Positions 8,744 to 16,766 of a stretch of DNA of 36,891 bases are shown piece by piece. Position numbers and translations under genes: made by a program. The notes under the pieces are model-generated. The model was given only the letters and a program-made list of their open reading frames with translations. It was not told the origin of the DNA and searched no databases. The stretch comes from Methylococcaceae bacterium (GTDB taxonomy: Bacteria > Pseudomonadota > Gammaproteobacteria > Methylococcales > Methylomonadaceae), in assembly GCA_013141375.1 (NCBI GenBank), contig JABFRC010000373.1, forward strand, positions 1 through 36,891, read 5' to 3'. Position 1 is the stretch's first letter; every line of letters begins with the position of its first letter.

Positions 8744-10444
8744 TCAGGTAGTTCGATTTCCCGAACTAAGAATAACCTTGATTATTTTGCCAGGCGTTAA
8801 TGATTTGTTAACTGCAGTCGGAGCATTCCATTTACGCAAATCAGTCACTGAAACATTAAACTTGCGGGAAATCTGGACCAGTGAATCGCCTTGCCTTACG
8901 ATATAGCTAATCGAGCGGGCATTATTAGCGCTTGCAGTCACGGGTACAGCACTAGAAGCAACCGCAAGACTTTGCCCAGCAACGCTCTTGATTTTTAATT
9001 TCTGCCCAGACACTAAGGCCGATTGCGGATTGAGATTATTCATCTGAGCAACCTCTTTGGCTCCCATAGAGAAGCGTTTCGCCACATTAAAAAGGGTATC
9101 GCCTTTTTTTACAGAATACGATTGAGCCGTCGTCAGTGCATTGTCATTGTTTGCTTTAGCGGTTAGGAGTGGCAGCCCAGCATACTTGCTCGTTGCTTTA
9201 GTGCTGACGCCAGGTATTTGCAGAACCGTTCCTACTCTAACAACGCTTGATGTCAGATGATTGGCTTTACGCAGCACCTCTATGGAGGTGTTATGTTTTC
9301 TGGCAATAGCGGTTAAGCCTTCGCCTGCCTTCACTTTGTATAGAGATGTTAATAATCTTGGCTCAGGCTCTTCGCGTTTCGCTAAAATTGAAGTATCTCT
9401 TGGAATAAACTTTTGCTTCACACGTTCGTCATAAGGCAGTTGCGCCAAATTATGTTTGAACGATTCCACTTTTTCGACGGGAATCAGCAATTGATGCGGG
9501 CCTTGGGGCGAAGTCGTTGCGTGATTAAAGCCGGGATTAAGTTTTAAAATCTCAAAAAGCGGGGTGTCGGCTAATTCAGCAGCTTTAGGCAAATCCAACT
9601 GGGAATGCACATCAACCACCTCAAAATAAGGTTTATTCGGAATGTGCTGCAACCGAATATTGTAATCGTCGGCATTGGCGAAGATTCTGGCAACCGCCAA
9701 TAACCTGGGTACATAATTCATGGTTTCTTCAGGAAGACTTAAAGACCAGTAATCGGTTGGCAAATTAAGATCTTCATTGCGCTCAATGGCTTTTCTAACA
9801 TTGCCCTTACCGTAATTATAAGACGCCAGGGCAAGCAGCCAATCTCCATCAAAAGTCTCACTCAGCTGTTTCAAATAGTCGGTTGCCGCTTTGGTGGAGG
9901 CATAGACATCACGGCGACCGTCGTACCAGTAGTTTTGCTGCAGACCGAAATCGTTACCTGTTGACGGAATAAACTGCCAAAGACCAGAGGCGTCACTTTT
10001 GGAATAAGCATCCGGCAAAAACGCACTTTCAACCACTGGTAACAACGCTAATTCGCCTGGTATATCCTTGGCATCGATTTCTTCGAGGATATGATGCAAA
10101 TACGGTTGGGCGCGCTGCTGAATAATCGCCAACGATGCCGGGTGCTGTAAATACCATTCAACTTCACGGTCGATCCGTTCGTTATCTATATCAGGTAAGG
10201 AATACATTGCAAGCATCCGCTCCCATACTGTGTTTTTATGGTCGGAAGAGATTTTGACTTTATTTTTATTAAAAAAACCGGTTTTATTAGTAGGGTGCCT
10301 GACATAGCCATTGTCAACCTGACTTGACTGTGGCGGAGTATCGCTGATACTCAGAGGTGCTTTGGATGTATCGGTACAACCGACAATTATTAGCGAGATC
10401 AAAAGTAATAAAAAATTAGCTGACCTGTTAAAATTAACCTGCAT
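8744..10444 (-). CDS. mltD: Membrane-bound lytic murein transglycosylase D with three LysM domains
   Basis: MltD cleaves peptidoglycan between MurNAc and GlcNAc, forming 1,6-anhydro-MurNAc ends, from the inner face of the outer membrane. The 566-residue preprotein has a lipoprotein signal (hydrophobic core, lipobox IVGC, Cys23). The SLT domain spans about 125-235, with probable catalytic Glu139 in LLPVVESAF, then SDASGLWQFIPSTG and LALASYNYGKGNV. Three LysM peptidoglycan-binding repeats follow at about 368-410, 443-486 and 513-558; E. coli MltD has two. The ATG at 10444 has an AGAG site close upstream. It is divergent from a yafS-like gene, a remnant of the mltD-gloB-yafS-rnhA-dnaQ order of enterobacteria, without gloB. 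Confidence 0.95.
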   Translation of the reverse strand: MQVNFNRSANFLLLLISLIIVGCTDTSKAPLSISDTPPQSSQVDNGYVRHPTNKTGFFNKNKVKISSDHKNTVWERMLAMYSLPDIDNERIDREVEWYLQHPASLAIIQQRAQPYLHHILEEIDAKDIPGELALLPVVESAFLPDAYSKSDASGLWQFIPSTGNDFGLQQNYWYDGRRDVYASTKAATDYLKQLSETFDGDWLLALASYNYGKGNVRKAIERNEDLNLPTDYWSLSLPEETMNYVPRLLAVARIFANADDYNIRLQHIPNKPYFEVVDVHSQLDLPKAAELADTPLFEILKLNPGFNHATTSPQGPHQLLIPVEKVESFKHNLAQLPYDERVKQKFIPRDTSILAKREEPEPRLLTSLYKVKAGEGLTAIARKHNTSIEVLRKANHLTSSVVRVGTVLQIPGVSTKATSKYAGLPLLTAKANNDNALTTAQSYSVKKGDTLFNVAKRFSMGAKEVAQMNNLNPQSALVSGQKLKIKSVAGQSLAVASSAVPVTASANNARSISYIVRQGDSLVQISRKFNVSVTDLRKWNAPTAVNKSLTPGKIIKVILSSGNRTT

Positions 10445-10482
10445 TCTCTTAGCCCTAGGGTGTGATTTAACTAAACGATTTC

Positions 10483-10488
10483 ATTATA
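10483..10488 (-). promoter_or_regulatory. Candidate -10 box for mltD
   Basis: A perfect TATAAT on the minus strand, about 40 bases upstream of the mltD start. No convincing -35 hexamer at 16-18 bases was found, so either the promoter is activator-dependent or this is a chance match. Confidence 0.35.
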
Positions 10489-10541
10489 GCTCGTTTGAGT
10501 CGAAAATCACTAAAGTCGCGACTTAACACTTATGTAGAGCA

Positions 10542-11252
10542 ATGAAACGTAATTTTCTGTTTTCATATTACCAAACGCCACGCGGCAAACTGCTTAAAGA
10601 CCTTGAAGTAGAATATCTCCAACGTTCCATTACGGTGAGTTGCCAACAAACGATTTTACAGATTGGCGGACTCGGTTGGGAAAATGACTTTATCGATAGC
10701 ACCTTGTATAAAAGCTTTATCATTCTTGACTCCAAACAACTCGGCGCTTGCCCGGCAAAAAAAATTCAAGCTAAATCCTACTTATTACCATTGCAATGCA
10801 ATAGCGTCGACATGATTCTGCTTCCACATATTTTAGAGTTTGACGCCTTCCGCTTCCAAAGTATGAGGGAAATTGAGCGTGTACTAAAACCCGAAGGCGT
10901 TGTTGTTATTTTGAATTTCAACCCATGGAGCTTTTGGGTTCGCTACCAATTTTTGTGGGACAAGAAAATGTCAGACTCCTGGAGAGGTCATTTTTTATCA
11001 CAATCGAGAATGCTGGACTGGTTAAAGTTATTAAACTTTGAAGTCACTGTCACCTCAGAATTTCATTTGGATTCAGTGAGGTCGACGCATGACAAATCCA
11101 TTACCAAAAACTGTTCGTTATCATCAACAGCCTATGGAATCAGAGCCATAAAACGTCGCTATAATCTTATTCCGCTCACGCCGGTTGAGGCCACTCAGCC
11201 TCGCCTGGCTATGGCACATTTGATCACTTCAGCCAAAGAACAACACGAATGA
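10542..11252 (+). CDS. YafS-like class I SAM-dependent methyltransferase
   Basis: A 236-residue protein that looks like a methyltransferase of the Methyltransf_11 type, as E. coli YafS, which also sits just before rnhA. Seen: TILQIGGLG at the motif-I position (about residue 36-45), [19 protein letters not shown] (motif II-like) and [22 protein letters not shown] (motif III and beyond). Motif I lacks the usual acidic D-x-G-x-G form, so SAM binding may be modified. The substrate is unknown for this family. The stop codon overlaps the rnhA start by four bases (ATGA), so translation is coupled with RNase HI. The 97-base gap upstream is shared with divergent mltD. Confidence 0.8.
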   Translation: MKRNFLFSYYQTPRGKLLKDLEVEYLQRSITVSCQQTILQIGGLGWENDFIDSTLYKSFIILDSKQLGACPAKKIQAKSYLLPLQCNSVDMILLPHILEFDAFRFQSMREIERVLKPEGVVVILNFNPWSFWVRYQFLWDKKMSDSWRGHFLSQSRMLDWLKLLNFEVTVTSEFHLDSVRSTHDKSITKNCSLSSTAYGIRAIKRRYNLIPLTPVEATQPRLAMAHLITSAKEQHE

Positions 11253-11689
11253 CCAAATCAGTAATCATACATACAGATGGTGCCTGTCGAGGCAACCCCG
11301 GACCTGGCGGCTGGGGCGTTTTGCTTTTTTATAATGGCATAAAAAAAGAACTGTATGGAGGCGCACCAGAAACAACAAACAATCGAATGGAATTAATGGC
11401 GGCCATACAAGCGCTGGAAACGCTTTCCGATCCTTGTGCAGTCGTTCTGAACACCGATTCAAAATATGTACTGCAAGGCATCACCGAATGGATGATTAAT
11501 TGGAAAAAAAGAGACTGGAAGACTGCCAACCGTCAACCGGTAAAAAATGAAGATTTGTGGCGCAGGCTAGATGCCGCGATTCAGCGCCACCACATCACTT
11601 GGCAATGGGTAAAAGGTCATAGTGGCGACACGGGTAACGAAAAAGCCGATGCGCTTGCAAACGCAGGCATTGATTCATTAACCCGCTAA
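11249..11689 (+). CDS. rnhA: Ribonuclease HI
   Basis: RNase HI cuts the RNA strand of RNA-DNA hybrids (R-loops, primers). The 146-residue protein keeps all catalytic residues at the E. coli numbering: Asp10 ([16 protein letters not shown]), Glu48 ([10 protein letters not shown]), Asp70 (NTDSKYV), His124 (VKGHSG) and Asp134 (GNEKADALA). The start overlaps the stop of the methyltransferase gene. Its stop lies only four bases from the end of the oppositely oriented HNH gene, so there is no room for a separate terminator between them. Confidence 0.98.
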   Translation: MTKSVIIHTDGACRGNPGPGGWGVLLFYNGIKKELYGGAPETTNNRMELMAAIQALETLSDPCAVVLNTDSKYVLQGITEWMINWKKRDWKTANRQPVKNEDLWRRLDAAIQRHHITWQWVKGHSGDTGNEKADALANAGIDSLTR

Positions 11690-11693
11690 GTCA

Positions 11694-12071
11694 TCATTTC
11701 TTGTCCATTAATGCTTTTAAATCCGCAAATGGATTGTGTGTAGCCACCGGCGAAGACGACTTACCTGACGATTTGCCGCCAAACCGGGTTTCTTCGTAAC
11801 GCGCATGCTCGTTATCATGACAATAAAGACACAGTAATTCCCAATTGCTGCCGTCGCCTGGATTGTCGTCATGATTATGATTTTTGTGATGAACAGTAAG
11901 CTCAGTCAAATTCTTGTGATCGAATTCGCGAGCGCAACGTCCACACACCCACGGATATAACTTAAGTGCCTGCCCGCGATAGGACTGCTCCCTAAGCTCC
12001 TGATTGCGCCTGGCATCGGTAACAATCTGGTTTAACTTTGCTTTATCTGGTTGTATTTTCTTTATGGTCAT
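11694..12071 (-). CDS. yajD: YajD-family HNH nuclease domain protein
   Basis: This 125-residue protein matches the YajD family of small HNH proteins (E. coli YajD about 115 aa). The HNH/zinc signature is complete: CxxC at Cys43/Cys46, the LTVHHKNHNHDDNPGDGSNWE core with His61-His62, and a second CxxC at Cys81/Cys84 followed by His85 and His89. Nuclease activity is implied by the motif; the cellular role of YajD is not well established. A GGGATAG site precedes ATG 12071. It runs against rnhA and dnaQ and so interrupts the usual rnhA-dnaQ pair; its start region faces dnaQ across 57 bases. Confidence 0.88.
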   Translation of the reverse strand: MTIKKIQPDKAKLNQIVTDARRNQELREQSYRGQALKLYPWVCGRCAREFDHKNLTELTVHHKNHNHDDNPGDGSNWELLCLYCHDNEHARYEETRFGGKSSGKSSSPVATHNPFADLKALMDKK

Positions 12072-12128
12072 AACTATCCCGCTTCCAATTAGGAACTATT
12101 TTTGGTGGCCGAATTATAAGGTAACTGC

Positions 12129-12854
12129 GTGAATAATCGAACATTTACACATCGACTGGTGGTTCTCGACACCGAAACAACGGGGCTTAATCCTCAAGAA
12201 GGCCATCGCATCATCGAAATTGGCTGCGTCGAGCTCATCAATCGGCGCTTAACGGGCAAGCGTTTTCACGTTTATATCAATCCTGACAGAGCCATCGACG
12301 CAGGAGCAATAGAAGTTCATGGAATTACTAATGAATTTTTATACGACAAACCTCGGTTTAAAGACGTATATGAAGACTTCATTGCGTTTATTAATGGCGC
12401 TGAATTAATCATTCATAACGCACCGTTTGATGTCGGGTTTATCAATGCTGAATTTTCAAAACTAGGCAATCAGACCGCTGACGTTAATGGTCTTTGCCAG
12501 GTGTTTGATACCCTAACTTACGCCAGAAAAAAACACCCCGGCCAACGCAATAGCCTGGATGCACTTTGCAAACGCTATGGCATTGACAACAGCCATCGAG
12601 ATTTACATGGCGCGTTGTTAGATGCTGAAATATTGGCAGATGTTTTTTTGATGATGACCGGAGGTCAAGCCTCCTTGCTCGATGAAAATCAATCGAAAAC
12701 TGAAAATATCCAGGTGACAGCCCAGCCAATTCGATCTATTACAAATCGACCAAAACTTAAAGTAATACCATCAAACGATGATGAAATTAACGCTCATCAG
12801 CAACGACTGGAAGCGATTGAGAAAGCTAGCGGGGGGTGTCTTTGGAATAAATAA
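12129..12854 (+). CDS. dnaQ: DNA polymerase III epsilon subunit (3'-5' proofreading exonuclease)
   Basis: DnaQ is the proofreading exonuclease of the replicative polymerase core and binds alpha through its C-terminus. Length is 241 aa (E. coli 243). The DEDDh active site is intact: Exo I DTETTG with Asp14 and Glu16, Exo II HNAPFDVGFI with Asp101, Exo III with His160 and Asp165 in HGALLDAEIL. The C-terminal segment (about 185-241) is the flexible alpha-binding tail. The start is GTG at 12129, with TAAGGT about six bases upstream; the next in-frame methionine is far inside the protein. A strong hairpin terminator shared with deaD follows. Confidence 0.97.
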   Translation: MNNRTFTHRLVVLDTETTGLNPQEGHRIIEIGCVELINRRLTGKRFHVYINPDRAIDAGAIEVHGITNEFLYDKPRFKDVYEDFIAFINGAELIIHNAPFDVGFINAEFSKLGNQTADVNGLCQVFDTLTYARKKHPGQRNSLDALCKRYGIDNSHRDLHGALLDAEILADVFLMMTGGQASLLDENQSKTENIQVTAQPIRSITNRPKLKVIPSNDDEINAHQQRLEAIEKASGGCLWNK

Positions 12855-12885
12855 ATCCCGGACATTACCTGTCCGGGATGCTTTT
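12855..12885. terminator. Bidirectional rho-independent terminator between dnaQ and deaD
   Basis: A perfect 10-base-pair stem (ATCCCGGACA with TGTCCGGGAT) around a TTACC loop. It is followed by GCTTTT on the plus strand and by a T-rich run (TTATTTATT) on the minus strand, so it can serve both converging genes. Confidence 0.88.
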
Positions 12886-12901
12886 AGATGGGATTGACGA
12901 A

Positions 12902-14674
12902 CTACTCGGCTTTAGGTTTAGCCTTTACTGAGGTAGAGCTCAATCTTTTTTTGCTTTTATCTTTTCTTTTATCGTCATCATGCTCAACACGACCGTTCAT
13001 TATTGAAATATTCAATTGCTGACCGACCACTCTCACCTTCTTAAGCTCCTGAATCAGTTCATTAGGCATGCCGGCAGGTAACTCAACCGTGCTGTAATCA
13101 TCTTGTATTCTGATGCGCGCGATATGGTCGCCATCGATACCGGTTTCATTGGCGATAGCGCCAACGATGTTACCGGGTTTTACGCCATGATTGTGGCCCA
13201 CTTCGATGCGATACACTTCCATTTCAATATCCGCACCAAAACTGCGCTTCGGTTTTTTATCACGTTGCGGACGATCACTTCTTTCAAAACGGTCGCCTCG
13301 CTCCGGTCTTTCACGATCTTCACGCGGATCTCTAGCTTTTTTCGGCAGATTTTGTAACAGCAACGGCGTGTCACCTTGCACCAATTTAGCAAGTGCAGCG
13401 GCAATTTCCAGTGCCGACACGTTATGCTCACGCTCATATTGCTCAATTAACTGAGTGAAAAAGCTCAATTCTTCGGCAGCCAAGGTATCAGTAATATTTT
13501 GTTTAAAACGGGAAATACGTTTGTTGTTGATTACTTCGGTTGAAGGCAAGCCCATTTCTTCAACTTTTTGTTTGGTGGCGCGTTCAATGTTACCTAACAG
13601 CTTTCTTTCTCTGGGAGCAATAAACAAAATCGCATCACCAGTCCGACCTGCACGACCGGTTCTGCCGATACGATGCACATAAGATTCGGTATCGTAAGGA
13701 ATATCGTAGTTAACTACGTGGGTGATACGATCAACGTCCAAACCGCGCGCGGCAACATCGGTGGCTATTAAAATATCCAGCTTGCCGCTTTTAAGATTGG
13801 CAATCGCACGCTCACGTAGTGCTTGAGACATATCACCGTTAATCGCTGCTGCAGAATAACCGCGGGCTTCGAGTTTTTCCGCCAGCTCAACAGTTGCCGT
13901 TTTGGTGCGCACAAAGATAATCATGCCGTCGAAGGTTTCAGCTTCCAGAATGCGCGTTAAAGCATCCAATTTGTGAATGCCGCTAACCAGCCAATACCGC
14001 TGACGGATATTCTCGGCCGATGCTGTAGTGACCTTTATCGTGACGTGTTCAGGCTCATTTAAGTACTGATCAGCAATCTTTCGTATGACCGAAGGCATGG
14101 TGGCTGAAAACAAGCAAATTTGTCTTTGTTCAGGCACTTGCTCAAGAATCCATTCAACATCATCAATGAAGCCCATGCGTAACATTTCATCGGCTTCATC
14201 AAGCACCAAAAACTTAAGTCCGTCGAGGTTCAATGTACCCTTGCGCATGTGATCCATCACACGACCAGGAGTGCCGACGATAACGTGGGCACCGCGTTTC
14301 AGTTGTCTTAACTGAGTGGTGTAATCTTGTCCGCCGTAAATTGGCAGGACATGAAAGCCTTTTATATGGGCAGCGTAACGTTGAAATGCTTCGGCGACTT
14401 GTATCGCTAATTCACGCGTTGGTGCCAATACAAGAACCTGGGGGTCCTTTTTATTCAGATCAATGCGCGACAAAATAGGCAAGGCAAAAGCCGCCGTTTT
14501 ACCGGTACCGGTTTGTGCTTGTCCTAGAACATCTTTGCCGGACAGTATTAATGGGATAGTTTGAGCCTGGATAGGCGAAGGTGTTTCATAACCGACATCA
14601 TTCAGCGCTTTTAGCACCGGTTCGATCAGAGCTAAATCACGGAATGAGGGTAATGTAGAAACAGCATTGGACAT
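12902..14674 (-). CDS. deaD: DEAD-box ATP-dependent RNA helicase DeaD/CsdA
   Basis: DeaD unwinds structured RNA, helping ribosome assembly and mRNA decay, especially in the cold. The 590-residue protein has the full helicase set: Q motif FRDLAL...GYETPSPIQAQTIP, Walker A AQTGTGKT (53-60), DEAD at 159-162, SAT at 190-192, and HRIGRTGRAGR near 335. A charged, Arg/Asp/Glu-rich low-complexity linker (about 440-480, rich in DRERPERGDR-like runs) leads to the DbpA-type RNA-binding domain (about 482-560), then a Lys-rich tail. This layout matches DeaD rather than RhlE or SrmB. ATG 14674 has a CAGGT site upstream. A candidate sigma-70 promoter lies about 60-90 bases upstream. Confidence 0.93.
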   Translation of the reverse strand: MSNAVSTLPSFRDLALIEPVLKALNDVGYETPSPIQAQTIPLILSGKDVLGQAQTGTGKTAAFALPILSRIDLNKKDPQVLVLAPTRELAIQVAEAFQRYAAHIKGFHVLPIYGGQDYTTQLRQLKRGAHVIVGTPGRVMDHMRKGTLNLDGLKFLVLDEADEMLRMGFIDDVEWILEQVPEQRQICLFSATMPSVIRKIADQYLNEPEHVTIKVTTASAENIRQRYWLVSGIHKLDALTRILEAETFDGMIIFVRTKTATVELAEKLEARGYSAAAINGDMSQALRERAIANLKSGKLDILIATDVAARGLDVDRITHVVNYDIPYDTESYVHRIGRTGRAGRTGDAILFIAPRERKLLGNIERATKQKVEEMGLPSTEVINNKRISRFKQNITDTLAAEELSFFTQLIEQYEREHNVSALEIAAALAKLVQGDTPLLLQNLPKKARDPREDRERPERGDRFERSDRPQRDKKPKRSFGADIEMEVYRIEVGHNHGVKPGNIVGAIANETGIDGDHIARIRIQDDYSTVELPAGMPNELIQELKKVRVVGQQLNISIMNGRVEHDDDKRKDKSKKRLSSTSVKAKPKAE

Positions 14675-14734
14675 GGATTTACCTGTTTGGATATAGAGGC
14701 GCTTAAAGGCGCTAAGGAATTGTTTTTCAGGGCT

Positions 14735-14763
14735 ATTGTATCTGATTGACGGGTTAATTGCAG
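14735..14763 (-). promoter_or_regulatory. Candidate sigma-70 promoter for deaD
   Basis: On the minus strand CTGCAA and TACAAT are 17 bases apart; the -10 fits well (5/6) and the -35 poorly (3/6). The predicted leader would be about 55 bases, so no long cold-shock leader is implied. Confidence 0.35.
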
Positions 14764-14844
14764 TAAAAACAAGGGCTGTTTGCCGAACAACCTGCTCTCC
14801 AATCAGAAAGCCAATTCAAAAAAATTAACTTTATGCAATTCAGC

Positions 14845-15456
14845 TTATAAACAATCGCCAAATTCAATCGTCAGCAAGCGACAATCAAAAAAAGTGTTGG
14901 GGAATTTTGTGCTGATAATAAATCGCAAAAAATACTCCACAAACATGTACAGAGTGACAGTTCGTGCAGCACCACTGTATAAGCGGTGACTACAATGCGT
15001 TGAACAGCGCCATACAGATGTCGTCCACCAAATGACAGGTAACAACAGCATTAGATGAACTGTCTTCCAGCTGGCAATCGTATATGTCACATTCATTACC
15101 CGATAATCAGCGTAAAATAACACCGCATTCGCGAACATAAAAAACGGCCAGAAGGCTTGTTTTAACGTTGTTTCGCCCTGCCACATGGCACGCAATAAAA
15201 AATAGATATTCGAAGTTTTGGGCTGTTTCCAGTTATTTAGCACATCAGGTGTGTTGTAATAAACTAATAAGAATATCGAAAATAAGAAAATACCCATCTC
15301 CATTTCATTTAAAAGATGGGTAAAGGCAAATATAATTGGCAGTGTATTTATAAACATGACCAGTAAATTTCGGTGGGTTAAAAACTTCATTCTATAGCCC
15401 ACTTTAAATCGGTCAAGAATACGCTTTCGCATCGACACCTTATGTAAATCCGACAT
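14845..15456 (-). CDS. Hypothetical multi-pass membrane protein
   Basis: I do not recognise this 203-residue protein. It has a basic N-terminus (about 1-30, with RKRILDRFKVGYR) and four or so hydrophobic segments at about 31-48, 52-67, 104-121 and 130-145, plus a weaker one near 165-182. The arrangement LLRAMWQGETTLKQAFWPFF, then VIWWTTSVWRCS, is a pattern seen in many small bacterial membrane proteins in which a W-G-E...AFW helix is followed by a W..VSVWR helix; no function follows from it. A GGTGAAG site precedes ATG 15456. The gene is divergent from the RND efflux operon (101 bases between starts); no regulator-like domain is seen in it. Confidence 0.65.
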   Translation of the reverse strand: MSDLHKVSMRKRILDRFKVGYRMKFLTHRNLLVMFINTLPIIFAFTHLLNEMEMGIFLFSIFLLVYYNTPDVLNNWKQPKTSNIYFLLRAMWQGETTLKQAFWPFFMFANAVLFYADYRVMNVTYTIASWKTVHLMLLLPVIWWTTSVWRCSTHCSHRLYSGAARTVTLYMFVEYFLRFIISTKFPNTFFDCRLLTIEFGDCL

Positions 15457-15557
15457 ACTTCACCAGAAGCTGACTGAATTTAACCCATACTCGAATGGCT
15501 ATGCCTTCACGAAGATGTATGTATGGATAACATCAAACGCCACCAAAGAACCATTGC

Positions 15558-16763
15558 ATGGAAATAAATAGCACTTCATCACGAGCCCCTCAACATAGAA
15601 TAACTGAAGGCAACTCCCCAAAAACATCTCTCGGTTTTATGGCGTTCACACTACTGGCTTTTTTGCTAAGTGCTTGCAACAACTCGGCACCAACACCAAC
15701 AAACAGCCCAAACCAACCGCCGCCCAAAGTAAAAGTTACCCAGCCCATTTCACAAGAAGTCACTGAATGGGACGAATTTACCGGCCATATTGAAGCCATT
15801 CATTCGGTTGACATCAGAGCGCGCGTCAACGGGTATCTTGACAAGGTTAATTTCAAAGCCGGTGAAAAGGTAAAAAAAGGTGAGCTCTTATTTCAAATTG
15901 ATCAGCAACCCTACCGCGCGCAATTAAACTTGGCCAAAGCAGAACTTGACGGCGCCAAAACCAAGCGTGATTTGGCAAAGAATGACTTGGAGCGCTCAGA
16001 ACATCTGTTCAAAGCTAAAGCCATATCCGCTGAAGAGCACGATGCCCGCAGCAAAGGTTACCTAGAAGCCATGGCGGCTGTTAAATCTTACGAAGCCAAA
16101 CTTGACATTGCTAAGCTCAATCTGGATTTCACAGAAATTCGTTCACCGATAGACGGACGTGTCAGCCAGGAATTAATTACCGAAGGCAATTTAATCAATG
16201 CCGAATCCACGCTACTGACGAACGTGACGTCAATTGATCCGGTTTATGTATATCTGGCCGTTGATGAGCGCGCAATATTACGATATCGCCGCAATCCACT
16301 AACCTCAAGCCAGCATAACTTCAAAGGGACTCCAGTCAGGCTTGAACTGGCCGATGAGCATGATTTCCCTCATCAAGGCCATGTTGACTATGTTGCGCCG
16401 AAAGAAGATCTCGCCACCGGCACTATCACTTTACGAGCAGAATTCCCTAACGAAAAAGGCGTGTTAAGCCCCGGTTTTTTTGCGCGCATCAAAATACAAG
16501 GCAATTCTCCATACCCCGGCGTGCTTGTACCTGACCGGGCAATCAGCACAGATCAGGATCAACATTTTATCTGGGTAGTCAATCAAGACAATCAGGTCGA
16601 TAAGCGCCAGGTTAAACTCGGCGCCCACATCGAAGAATCCAGAGTCATACAAGAAGGCCTGAAAGCTGATGAATGGCTGGTCATTGAAGGCCTGCAGAAA
16701 CTTAAACCCGGTATCAAAATCGATCCGGAGCGCGTTTCTGGCAGCATCAAACAAGAGAAATAG
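15558..16763 (+). CDS. RND efflux periplasmic adaptor (MexA/AcrA family)
   Basis: Membrane-fusion subunit linking the inner-membrane RND pump to the outer-membrane channel. The 401-residue preprotein has a long polar N-terminus (about 25 residues) before the hydrophobic signal and lipobox LSAC, with Cys40 as lipidation site; a shorter start was not evident. Then come the first half of the lipoyl/beta-barrel domain (VDIRARVNGYLDKVNFKAGEKVKKGELLFQID), an alpha-helical hairpin (about 120-190), the second lipoyl half (FTEIRSPIDGRVS) and the beta-barrel/membrane-proximal domain (LSPGFFARIKI..., LVPDRAI). It begins a three-gene operon; the RND pump gene starts three bases after its stop. Substrates cannot be read from sequence. 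Confidence 0.93.
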   Translation: MEINSTSSRAPQHRITEGNSPKTSLGFMAFTLLAFLLSACNNSAPTPTNSPNQPPPKVKVTQPISQEVTEWDEFTGHIEAIHSVDIRARVNGYLDKVNFKAGEKVKKGELLFQIDQQPYRAQLNLAKAELDGAKTKRDLAKNDLERSEHLFKAKAISAEEHDARSKGYLEAMAAVKSYEAKLDIAKLNLDFTEIRSPIDGRVSQELITEGNLINAESTLLTNVTSIDPVYVYLAVDERAILRYRRNPLTSSQHNFKGTPVRLELADEHDFPHQGHVDYVAPKEDLATGTITLRAEFPNEKGVLSPGFFARIKIQGNSPYPGVLVPDRAISTDQDQHFIWVVNQDNQVDKRQVKLGAHIEESRVIQEGLKADEWLVIEGLQKLKPGIKIDPERVSGSIKQEK

Positions 16764-16766
16764 CAA

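Noticed and set aside
14780-14989. A 69-codon plus-strand frame near the hypothetical membrane protein
   Set aside because: It overlaps the end of a better minus-strand gene and has no ribosome site or recognisable features.
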